From Kaistella sp. SH40-3 (GTDB lineage Bacteria > Bacteroidota > Bacteroidia > Flavobacteriales > Weeksellaceae): a stretch of DNA of 64,000 bases. Numbering within the stretch: the first letter of the stretch is position 1; each line of letters starts with the position of its first letter. The stretch lies in assembly GCF_030686865.1 (NCBI RefSeq), contig NZ_JAQYUS010000003.1, forward strand, positions 342,232 to 406,231, read 5' to 3'. Made by a program: the position numbers and the translations under genes. Positions 58,163 through 64,000 of the stretch are shown piece by piece. The notes under the pieces are model-generated. The model saw only the letters and a list, made by a program, of their open reading frames with translations, was not told the origin of the DNA and searched no databases.

Positions 58163-58213
58163 TCACGGATTACAAATCCTCGGCATCGGGAAAATAAATC
58201 CGCAACCTCGGGA
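58163..58213. repeat. CGGATTACAAATCC/CATCGGG hairpin repeat
   Basis: CACGGATTACAAATCCTCGG then CATCGGG, followed by a partial second copy AAATCCGCAACCTCGGG. The palindrome GGATTACAAATCC is the core of a family that recurs at 63.1-63.6 kb. Confidence 0.65.
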
Positions 58214-58292
58214 AATTCCCAATAAATCATAATTAATATTTTATTTATAAAAATAACAACTAACCTCACAAAACCGTAAAAACCAACTTATT

Positions 58293-59651
58293 ATGAATAA
58301 AATACTCCTTCTATCAGGAATTTTTTCTGCAGTATTATTCTATTCACAAGATATTGTACTTGCCGAATTTGCCTCAGGATTAACAAGTCCTGTTGAGATC
58401 GCACATGCCAATGACAGCAGACTTTTTGTTGTTCAGCAGAATGGAATCATCCAAATTATTCAGCCAAACGGAACAGTCAATTCCACTGCATTTCTGAACA
58501 TCAGCACGAAAATAACGTTCAGTGGAGAAAGAGGACTTTTGGGGCTGGCTTTTCATCCCCAATATACCACCAATGGTTATTTCTACGTATATTACAACAA
58601 CACTGCGGGCAATATCACCGTTGCAAGATATTCGGTGAATTCGGCAGATCCGGATACAGCAGAGCCTGCTTCTGAAAAAATAGTACTCAATATCACGAAA
58701 CCTTTTGAAAACCACAACGGCGGCAGCATGCATTTTGCATCAGACGGAAAATTATGGATTTCTACAGGCGACGGCGGAAGTGCGGGAGATCCTAATAATA
58801 ACAGCCAAAACAAAAATTCGCTGTTGGGAAAAATACTCAGAGTTGATGTAAACTCTACCGCAGCATATAACATTCCACCAGATAATCCATTTGTGGGAAT
58901 TGATGGTGCGGATGAAATCTGGTCTTATGGACTTAGAAACGCGTGGAAGTTTTCTTTCGATGCAGCAACAGGAAATGCAATGATCGCCGACGTAGGGCAA
59001 AGTCAGACGGAAGAAATCAACAGAATGCCGATAACGCAGGCGGGCATCAATTATGGATGGCGCTGCTACGAAGGCAATAGTGCCTATAATACAACCGGCT
59101 GTGCAGACTTTTCCACCATGACTTTTCCTATTGCAGTATATAATCACACCGGTGGCAAATGCTCGATAACAGGCGGCTATGTTTACCGCGGAACTGCCTA
59201 CCCGGACTTAGTTGGTAAATATATCTTTGCTGATTACTGTTCCTCCCAAATCGGAATTTTAAATGCAGACAATTCTGTAGTTTGGACCTCTGCCTTTACA
59301 GGGAATAATTTTGCCACATTCGGAGAAGATTCAGGCAAAGAACTTTATGCAGCTTCCGTAAATAACGGCAAAATTTACAAAATAAGCACCACGACGATGG
59401 CAACTGGAGAACACCCACAGCGTTCCTTTAAGATGTATCCGAATCCGGCTTCTGGAACGATTTTTATTGATGGTTTAAAAACCAACAATAACACTGCAGA
59501 AATCAATAATGCTGAAGGAAGAAAAGTTTTGGAAACCAAGGTTAAAGACGATCTAAGCATCGATATTTCGACCTTAAAATCGGGAATTTATTTCATTACC
59601 ATTTCATCTGACCATCTTAAAATTTATTCTCAGAAAGTAATAATTAAATAA
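58293..59651 (+). CDS. secreted PQQ-type sugar dehydrogenase (GSDH family) with type A T9SS signal
   Basis: A 452-residue exported protein: signal peptide (about residues 1-17), then a six-bladed glucose/sorbosone dehydrogenase-type propeller (about 20-360). Typical motifs are FASGLTSPVEIAHA, GERGLLGLAFHPQY, NHNGGSMHFASDGKLWISTG and YGLRNAWKFSFD, and NAGINYGWRCYEG-like text occurs at about 248-260. The C-terminus has FKMYPNPASGTIFIDG and KSGIYFITISS, a canonical type A sorting signal. Family members oxidise aldoses with PQQ in the periplasm or outside the cell, but many are uncharacterised, so the substrate is open. The gene is alone; no clear promoter box was found. Confidence 0.9.
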   Translation: MNKILLLSGIFSAVLFYSQDIVLAEFASGLTSPVEIAHANDSRLFVVQQNGIIQIIQPNGTVNSTAFLNISTKITFSGERGLLGLAFHPQYTTNGYFYVYYNNTAGNITVARYSVNSADPDTAEPASEKIVLNITKPFENHNGGSMHFASDGKLWISTGDGGSAGDPNNNSQNKNSLLGKILRVDVNSTAAYNIPPDNPFVGIDGADEIWSYGLRNAWKFSFDAATGNAMIADVGQSQTEEINRMPITQAGINYGWRCYEGNSAYNTTGCADFSTMTFPIAVYNHTGGKCSITGGYVYRGTAYPDLVGKYIFADYCSSQIGILNADNSVVWTSAFTGNNFATFGEDSGKELYAASVNNGKIYKISTTTMATGEHPQRSFKMYPNPASGTIFIDGLKTNNNTAEINNAEGRKVLETKVKDDLSIDISTLKSGIYFITISSDHLKIYSQKVIIK

Positions 59652-59654
59652 AAG

Positions 59655-59732
59655 TAAGTCCGATAGCGGGGATTTGTAACCGATGGCGCAGACTTGTCTG
59701 ATGGCGCAGATTTGCAATCCGTGCCGCTATTT
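59655..59732. repeat. inverted GATAGCGGGGATTTG / CAAATCC hairpin repeats
   Basis: GATAGCGGGGATTTGTAACC at the left and GCAATCCGTGCCGCTATTT at the right are complementary ends, with two internal GATGGCGCAGA units between. It is probably a diverged member of the CGGATT hairpin family. Confidence 0.5.
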
Positions 59733-60094
59733 AACACTAATAGCCATTTTATGCCAGACTTTCGATACACTTGTCACCATTAAATCCCTGTTGGTGCGAG
59801 GAGTGAAAATAGTATAGAAATCGTTAAGTCGCGGCCATATTATGCTCATCGTTTATAATGGTGAGCAACTCAAATATATGCATATACATTAATTCTACCC
59901 AACCTATAACGACCTGTTTATTAACGCCTTTCCATTGGATGATTTTGAGAGATACAAAGATGTAAAGTTGCACAAAAGCCCTACTCTTTTCCGTCTCACT
60001 AAAATAACCAGCCGTCATGTACCAAGATCTGCTACTGTAAGGATATAAACCATAGGAATCGTAAGGCCACCCTTAGATTTTCGCTTTTAAAACT
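59733..60094. other. intergenic region
   Basis: No convincing gene. A minus-strand frame of 64 codons (59824-60018) lacks start signals and any recognisable domain. Confidence 0.45.
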
Positions 60095-60102
60095 TACCTT
60101 TG
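60095..60102 (+). promoter_or_regulatory. putative promoter of the TauE/SafE gene, -7 box
   Basis: TACCTTTG matches TAnnTTTG, 17 nt before the TTG start. Confidence 0.5.
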
Positions 60103-60119
60103 AAAAAAAATGTAAACTG

Positions 60120-60887
60120 TTGGAAACAGAACTCTTATTCTACCTCTGCGGCGCGGCATTCTGTGCCGGATTTATTGATGCTATCGTGGGTGGTGGCGGA
60201 CTAATTCAGACTCCTTTGGCCTTGGTTTTTTTACCGCATCTTCCTGTTTCTACGGTAATCGGAACCCTTAAAATTCCTGCATTCAGCGGTACGGCTATCG
60301 CGACCAGCCAATATCTTAAATATGTAAAAATCAACTGGAAGTTGCTGGGCATCATGTCGCTCATTGCATTTGTTTCAGCATTTTTAGGATCGCAACTTTT
60401 AACGGTCGTCAGCAACGATTTCATAAAACCCGTGCTATTATTCATCCTGATCGCTCTTGCTGTTTACACGTTTTTCAAAAAAAACTTCGGGCAGGCAAAA
60501 GAAAAGCAGATTCCGTGGCATACCGCTGTCATCAACGGATGTATCGTGAGTATTGCAGTGGGGTTTTATGACGGTTTCATCGGTCCAGGAACAGGCACGT
60601 TTTTTATTCTTGGTTTTGTCACCCTCTTAGGCATGGATTTCCTTCATGCCAATACCAACGCTAAACTGATTAATTTAGCCACCAATGCAGGCTCTATTAC
60701 GCTATTCTTACTGAAAGGAAAAATCATCTGGTCCATTGCTCTTCCCATGGCGGCATGTAACGCATTGGGCGGCTTTATGGGCGCCAAACTGGCGATTAAA
60801 AGAGGAAACCGATTTATCCGCTATGTGTTTATGCTGGTCATATTTCTGTCGATTGCCAGATTCGGGTATGAGGTGATGTTTACATAG
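60120..60887 (+). CDS. TauE/SafE-family membrane permease
   Basis: A 255-residue inner-membrane protein with about eight helices in two related halves. The first half has the family signature FIDAIVGGGGLIQTPLAL (about residues 18-35) and the second GFYDGFIGPGTGTFFILG (about 148-165). The family exports or takes up sulfite, sulfoacetate and similar organosulfur anions, but the substrate cannot be told here. Translation must begin at TTG: the nearest in-frame ATG is far inside the first domain, and the promoter box sits just upstream. It stands alone. Confidence 0.9.
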   Translation: METELLFYLCGAAFCAGFIDAIVGGGGLIQTPLALVFLPHLPVSTVIGTLKIPAFSGTAIATSQYLKYVKINWKLLGIMSLIAFVSAFLGSQLLTVVSNDFIKPVLLFILIALAVYTFFKKNFGQAKEKQIPWHTAVINGCIVSIAVGFYDGFIGPGTGTFFILGFVTLLGMDFLHANTNAKLINLATNAGSITLFLLKGKIIWSIALPMAACNALGGFMGAKLAIKRGNRFIRYVFMLVIFLSIARFGYEVMFT

Positions 60888-61012
60888 CTTTTGTTTCGAA
60901 TGGTTTAGGAAGTTTTTGAGGCATCATGAGCAGGCGTTTTATTCATAGAAAATTCCTCTTGCTATCTTTTGAGCACTTTAACCATTTTCAGGATGATTTT
61001 CACCTACCACAA

Positions 61013-61195
61013 ATCCCTAAAAGTCTCTTTTTTCCGGCCCTAAAAGTCTTTTTTCCCGACCCTAAAGGGTGAAAGACTTTTAGCAAAGATAAGATCGAAA
61101 TATTAGGTTTATTAATAGAAACATACAATATTTCGAGAGTAATAAATTAATATCCAACTCCAGAAATCTCCCACCCTTTAGGGCTGGGGCAAAAG
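61013..61195. repeat. CCCTAAA-type short repeats
   Basis: CCCTAAAAGTCT, CCCTAAAAGTCTTTTTTCCC and CCCTAAAGGGTGAAAGACTT follow one another from 61014. A complementary ACCCTTTAGGG lies near 61174. The parts AGTCTTTTTT and GAAAGACTTTT can pair. It contains no gene. Confidence 0.45.
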
Positions 61196-61384
61196 GAGGT
61201 TTCGTGGAGCACCTGACCTATAATAAATATTTAAAATCATTGCTGCCAGAAAAAAGAAAAAAGGAATTCTGTGTGAAGTTCTGTTTTGGAAAAAGGTTCA
61301 TAAAAAAGGTTTCAGGGGGTTGATTTTGACCGACAGCGGAGTCCACAACGCTCATGAGTACAGGCAGTGATCTTTTAGGAGTTT

Positions 61385-61549
61385 CAGCTACGAAGTAGGG
61401 ACATCGACCAGCATAGGGCGAAGCCCTATGGATAATACAAGCGTTTCCAATTCAGCCCTGAAGGGGCGGTATCATTTTTTAGCCATCGTAGGACAAGATT
61501 GCAAAAATTAGATGGTCAACGAATACAAATGCACGCCAGCGGGAAATAG
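61385..61549. repeat. two-hairpin element, copy 1
   Basis: About 165 bp closely related to the copy at 63151-63316. It contains hairpin CATAGGG-CGAAG-CCCTATG and hairpin GCCCTGAAGGGGC, followed by TATCATTTTTTAGCCATCG and an AT-rich tail. It is non-coding; a mobile or structural-RNA-like repeat is possible. Confidence 0.65.
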
Positions 61550-61553
61550 CGTG

Positions 61554-61579
61554 GCTCAAAGTCGGAGACTTTGCGCAGC
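61554..61579 (+). repeat. solitary REP hairpin
   Basis: GCTCAAAGTCGGAGACTTTG followed by CGCAGC: the full 26-bp unit, in the orientation of the array right of the RAYT gene. It abuts the decayed gene remnant. Confidence 0.85.
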
Positions 61580-61832
61580 GACGGGCGAAACAGTTCTAAA
61601 CGGTGGGTAGCAGCAATTTTTTCTGCAATAAACAACAGGTCCAAAGCTTGTTCCGGGTCTGATTGTTCTAAGGATTTGGCTTTAGAAATAATCTCTGTTA
61701 TTTCTTGGTTTGGGTTTTTTACGATGTTTTTTGATAATTGGGAATTTGGTAAAAGAAGTAAGCGCCTGCGAACAGTGCTGCTAAAAAAATTATTCCTACA
61801 GGGATAAGACGTTTTTTCTTTAAAAATTTCAT
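61580..61832 (-). pseudogene. frameshifted remnant of a membrane-anchored TPR-like gene
   Basis: From an ATG at 61832 the minus strand encodes MKFLKKKRLIPVGIIFLAAL with a clear N-terminal membrane helix, then stops after 37 codons. In a shifted frame the next stretch reads IVKNPNQEITEIISKAKSL, then EQSDPEQALDLLFIAEKIAA and THRLELF, like the start of a TPR helix pair. The break falls in an A-rich tract (CAAAAAACATCGTAAAAAAC). The frame then runs into the REP at 61554 and ends. This suggests a decayed sensor or TPR protein truncated by repeat insertion. The plus-strand frame overlying it is a shadow. Confidence 0.5.
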
Positions 61833-61938
61833 TTTATAAAACTAGAAAATTGTGAGCAATGGTTGGTATTTGTGTTGGCGGGGACTTTAATACAAAGTCT
61901 TTGTAAATATAACAAATTGAACAATTAGCGAAAACCTC

Positions 61939-62124
61939 GCTGCGCAAAGTCTCACTGCTGCGCAAAGTCTCCGACTTTGAGCAATTCATGATCAACAATC
62001 ACTCGCTACCCTCGCTGCGCAAAGTCTCCGACTTTGAGCAATTCATTATCAACAATCACTCGCTGCCTCGCTGCGCAAAGTCTCCAGACGTAAACCTCGC
62101 TGCGCAAAGTCTCCGACTTTGAGC
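61939..62124 (-). repeat. REP array left of the RAYT gene (inverted orientation)
   Basis: Three complete units (61957-61982, 62014-62039, 62099-62124) and two truncated ones (about 61939-61953 and 62070-62085) read GCTGCGCAAAGTC-TCC-GACTTTGAGC, the reverse complement of the right array. Complete units are followed by AATTCATNATCAACAATC spacers, so some duplication included spacer sequence. Confidence 0.9.
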
Positions 62125-62220
62125 AATTCATTATCAACAATCTGTTATTAATAATAATTAAGTAATTTCATCTATAACTATTTTACAGTCAATACAATTT
62201 CAAAATTAAAAATAAAAGAC

Positions 62221-62826
62221 ATGAAAGATGGATACCTAATTCGAGACCAGGAAAAACCACATTTCATTACTTGCACCGTAGTAGATTGGATCGATGTTTT
62301 TACACGGAAAAATTATAGAGATATCGTGATTTCATCTTTGCAATATTGTATTAAAGAAAAAGGAATGCTCTTGTATGGTTATGTCATTATGAGCAATCAT
62401 CTCCATTTAATTGTTCAGTCCAAGGATGCAAAATTATCTGATTTGATCAGGGCTTTCAAAAAATACACTGCAAAAAATATTTTAGAGACCATACAATCTG
62501 AACCGGAAAGCCGACGGGAGTGGATGCTGGAACGATTTAAAAAAGCAACTGAAACTCATGGGAGAAATAAAACATATCAGTTTTGGCAATATGGAAATCA
62601 TGCGGAAGAAATATACACCTTGCCCTTTTTATGGGGTAAGCTCAACTACATCCATTTTAATCCAATCAGGGCGGGTTGGGTTGAAAAAGCGCAACACTAT
62701 ATCTATTCCTCGGCAAGCAATTATGTTTTGGGAAAAGGTTTGGTGAATATCGAACTCGCGGATCCGCCGATGATTAATACTGCCAAAACCAGTGAGTTTT
62801 GGATTTATAATAGTTATGAGGAATGA
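62221..62826 (+). CDS. REP-associated tyrosine transposase (RAYT, Y1 family)
   Basis: A 201-residue single-strand HUH endonuclease of the IS200/IS605-like TnpA_REP type. The metal-binding HUH motif is His60-Leu61-His62 (MSNHLHLIVQ), and the nucleophile is probably Tyr82 in RAFKKYTAKNI. The last third has LWGKLNYIHFNPIRAGWV and YSSASNYV, both typical of this family. RAYTs are single-copy, domesticated-looking transposases that cut or bind REP hairpins and are thought to spread them. Here REP arrays lie on both sides in opposite orientation, within about 100 bp on the left and 10 bp on the right. The gene appears intact. Confidence 0.93.
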   Translation: MKDGYLIRDQEKPHFITCTVVDWIDVFTRKNYRDIVISSLQYCIKEKGMLLYGYVIMSNHLHLIVQSKDAKLSDLIRAFKKYTAKNILETIQSEPESRREWMLERFKKATETHGRNKTYQFWQYGNHAEEIYTLPFLWGKLNYIHFNPIRAGWVEKAQHYIYSSASNYVLGKGLVNIELADPPMINTAKTSEFWIYNSYEE

Positions 62827-62835
62827 AATGGTGGG

Positions 62836-63095
62836 GCTCAAAGTCAGAGACTTTGCGCAGCTCGAGACTTTGCGCAGCAGGAGCTCAAAGTCAGAGACTT
62901 TGCGCAGCTGGTGACGCAGCAGGAGACTTTGCGCAGCTGGGAGTCGGAGACTTTGCGCAGCAGGGGAGACTTTGCGCAGCGGGGATGACTAGTGTGGCTC
63001 AAAGTCGGAGACTTTGCGCAGCGGGGGGCTCAAAGTCAGTGACTTTGCGCAGCGGGGGAGACTAGTGTGGCTCAAAGTCAGAGACTTTGCGCAGC
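62836..63095 (+). repeat. REP array right of the RAYT gene
   Basis: Complete units start at 62836, 62883, 62997, 63028 and 63070: GCTC, then the hairpin AAAGTC-NGA-GACTTT (one copy has GTG in the loop), then GCGCAGC. At least four truncated units lacking the left arm (near 62861, 62921, 62941 and 62965) are interspersed. Spacers are short and G-rich, and AGACTAGTGTGG-like spacers precede two copies. Any frame read through here is repeat-encoded. Confidence 0.92.
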
Positions 63096-63120
63096 AGGAG
63101 AAAATCACGCTTGAAAACGT

Positions 63121-63601
63121 CACGGATTACAAATCCGCGACATCGGGTTACAGCTACGAAGTAGCGGCATCGATCAGCATAGGGTGAAGCCCTATGGAAA
63201 ATTCAAGCCGTTCCAATTCAGCCCTGAAAGGGCGGTATCATTTTTTAGTCATCGTAAGATATATTGCAAAATTAGGTGGCCAAAGAATACAAATAAGCGC
63301 CATCGGGAGAAATATAGTAAGCAATTGATGTTGACAAGCACTGTAGAAAACGTCACGGATTGCAAATCCGCGACATCGGGAATAAAAAATAACCCAAACT
63401 ATGGTCAAGATTTTCTAGTATTTTTTAAAGCAAAAAACTCCAGAATAACTATTTGGAGTCGCCTGGTTTATGTTTGTGTGGTTTCAAATCAGGATTATAA
63501 ATCCGCAACATCGGGTTATAAATAGGCGACATCGGGTTTTCATCAATTTCATATTGTTCTATATCGAAAATCGTCACGGATTGCAAAACCGCGCTATCGG
63601 G
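63121..63601. repeat. CACGGATTRCAAATCCGCGACATCGGG repeats
   Basis: Copies at 63121-63147, 63354-63380, 63491-63516 and 63574-63601, with an extra GGCGACATCGGG at 63525-63536. The palindrome CGGATT/AATCCG is followed by CGACATCGGG (or CGCTATCGGG). The copy at 63121 leads directly into the two-hairpin element. Related copies are at 58163 and 59655. Confidence 0.75.
63151..63316. repeat. two-hairpin element, copy 2
   Basis: It aligns with 61385-61549 over its whole length. Hairpin 1 is CATAGGG-TGAAG-CCCTATG and hairpin 2 GCCCTGAAAGGGC. The differences fall mainly in loops and the AT-rich tail, so both stems are kept. Confidence 0.65.
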
Positions 63602-63680
63602 GAAAAAGGGTCTAAACACCCTTTCACATTCGCTACCACTATATCACCTTTGCCCTTATCTACATCGCAAAAAAAACCCT

Positions 63681-63863
63681 ATGAAAACCCTGAAAATTTA
63701 TAACATCATCGCCACAATAATCATCCTCTTACTCGTTATTTGGGTTAAAAAACTTCAAAAAGATTTGCAGGAGACCGAAGTGCTTCTTGACCAATGTTCC
63801 GACCGATATTATCAGGAAATTAATAAAGACAAATGGTACCGTATAGATCATGATCCTTATTAA
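63681..63863 (+). CDS. small membrane protein, hypothetical
   Basis: A 60-residue frame from ATG: one N-terminal membrane helix (about residues 6-24, IYNIIATIIILLLVIWV), then a charged helical segment (KKLQKDLQETEVLLDQCSDRYYQEI). It has a single Cys and an acidic/aromatic end. Amino-acid make-up is sensible for a real small protein, and the frame is clean of repeats. There is no recognised family and no clear promoter box, so it could also be a chance frame. Confidence 0.45.
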   Translation: MKTLKIYNIIATIIILLLVIWVKKLQKDLQETEVLLDQCSDRYYQEINKDKWYRIDHDPY

Positions 63864-63881
63864 ATTTACTTTGCTACTCGT

Positions 63882-63904
63882 TGGCAAAGTCTCCAACTTT
63901 GAGC
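63882..63904 (-). repeat. degenerate REP copy at right edge
   Basis: CTCGTTGGCAAAGTCTCCAA then CTTTGAGCC. It follows the left-array orientation with two mismatches in the stem region. Confidence 0.65.
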
Positions 63905-64000
63905 CAATCAACTACAGCACCCTCTGCTGCCTGAAGCTTTTCGTGTGATCGCATCCAAAATGAAGCTTTCTTTCTTTTCTGTATTGTGTAATATGATCTT

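Noticed and set aside
59824..60018. Minus-strand frame of 64 codons
   Set aside because: No promoter box, no recognisable domain and no conserved motif. It is left as intergenic.
61571..61807. Plus-strand frame of 78 codons
   Set aside because: It mirrors the minus-strand gene remnant, whose fragments have a sensible membrane helix and TPR-like text. The plus-strand product is basic and featureless.
62823..63065. Open frame of 80 codons after the RAYT gene
   Set aside because: It is built entirely from REP units, giving a repeated FAQLG/LCAAG-type peptide.
61939..63095. Regularly repeated units resembling a CRISPR array
   Set aside because: Units are hairpins with irregular short spacers, occur in both orientations around a Y1 transposase, and no cas gene is present. 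They are REP arrays.
63184..63703. Overlapping frames of 77 and 113 codons
   Set aside because: They consist largely of the two-hairpin element and the CGGATT repeats, yielding repeated NPQHR- and KSATSG-like peptides.

Overview
The window looks like chromosome from a Flavobacteriia member of the Chryseobacterium/Kaistella type (Weeksellaceae). The reasons are AT-rich DNA, Bacteroidetes promoter boxes (TAnnTTTG) upstream of many genes, weak Shine-Dalgarno signals, giant secreted proteins with type IX secretion (T9SS) C-terminal signals, an OmpA protein with thrombospondin type-3 repeats, and a YaiO-type outer-membrane barrel. No rRNA, tRNA or CRISPR array was seen.

Region 1 (1-9.4 kb, minus strand) is a surface polysaccharide operon. 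It runs from a small sorting-signal protein through an initiating phosphoglycosyltransferase, an acetyltransferase, an aminotransferase and a membrane 4,6-dehydratase. Together these resemble PglC/D/E/F, the route to UDP-diacetylbacillosamine and its transfer to lipid. Export genes follow (Wza-like lipoprotein, Wzc-like co-polymerase with tyrosine kinase), then a phosphomannose-isomerase-type cupin and a CapE-like dehydratase. The locus continues off the left edge.

Region 2 (9.7-42.2 kb, minus strand) holds only six giant secreted proteins (1106-2362 aa). Each has a signal peptide, a different set of N-terminal adhesion-type domains, and a shared C-terminal part of roughly 400-560 residues ending in an atypical sorting signal (VYRD... 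in place of VYPNP). Four of the six are followed by near-identical terminators, three of them with a UUCG loop.

Region 3 (42.5-51.4 kb) has lipoate-protein ligase, an M4 metalloprotease with a canonical type A T9SS signal, an OmpA-family protein and an LVIVD-repeat lipoprotein. These are separated by intergenic DNA rich in dispersed repeats.

Region 4 (51.4-57.5 kb, plus strand) is a tight five-gene operon: a receiver domain lacking its phospho-acceptor Asp, a membrane-anchored HEAT-like protein, a processive membrane glycosyltransferase, a YaiO-type barrel and a secreted DUF4838 glycosidase-like protein. I read it as a candidate synthase-dependent exopolysaccharide system, and it is the best candidate here for an under-described system.

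Region 5 (57.5-64 kb) has two candidate small RNAs, a sugar dehydrogenase with a T9SS tail, a TauE/SafE transporter, and a repeat-dense end. There a REP-associated tyrosine transposase (RAYT) sits between two inverted arrays of its presumed REP hairpins, next to a duplicated two-hairpin element, a third hairpin family and a frameshifted TPR-like gene remnant.
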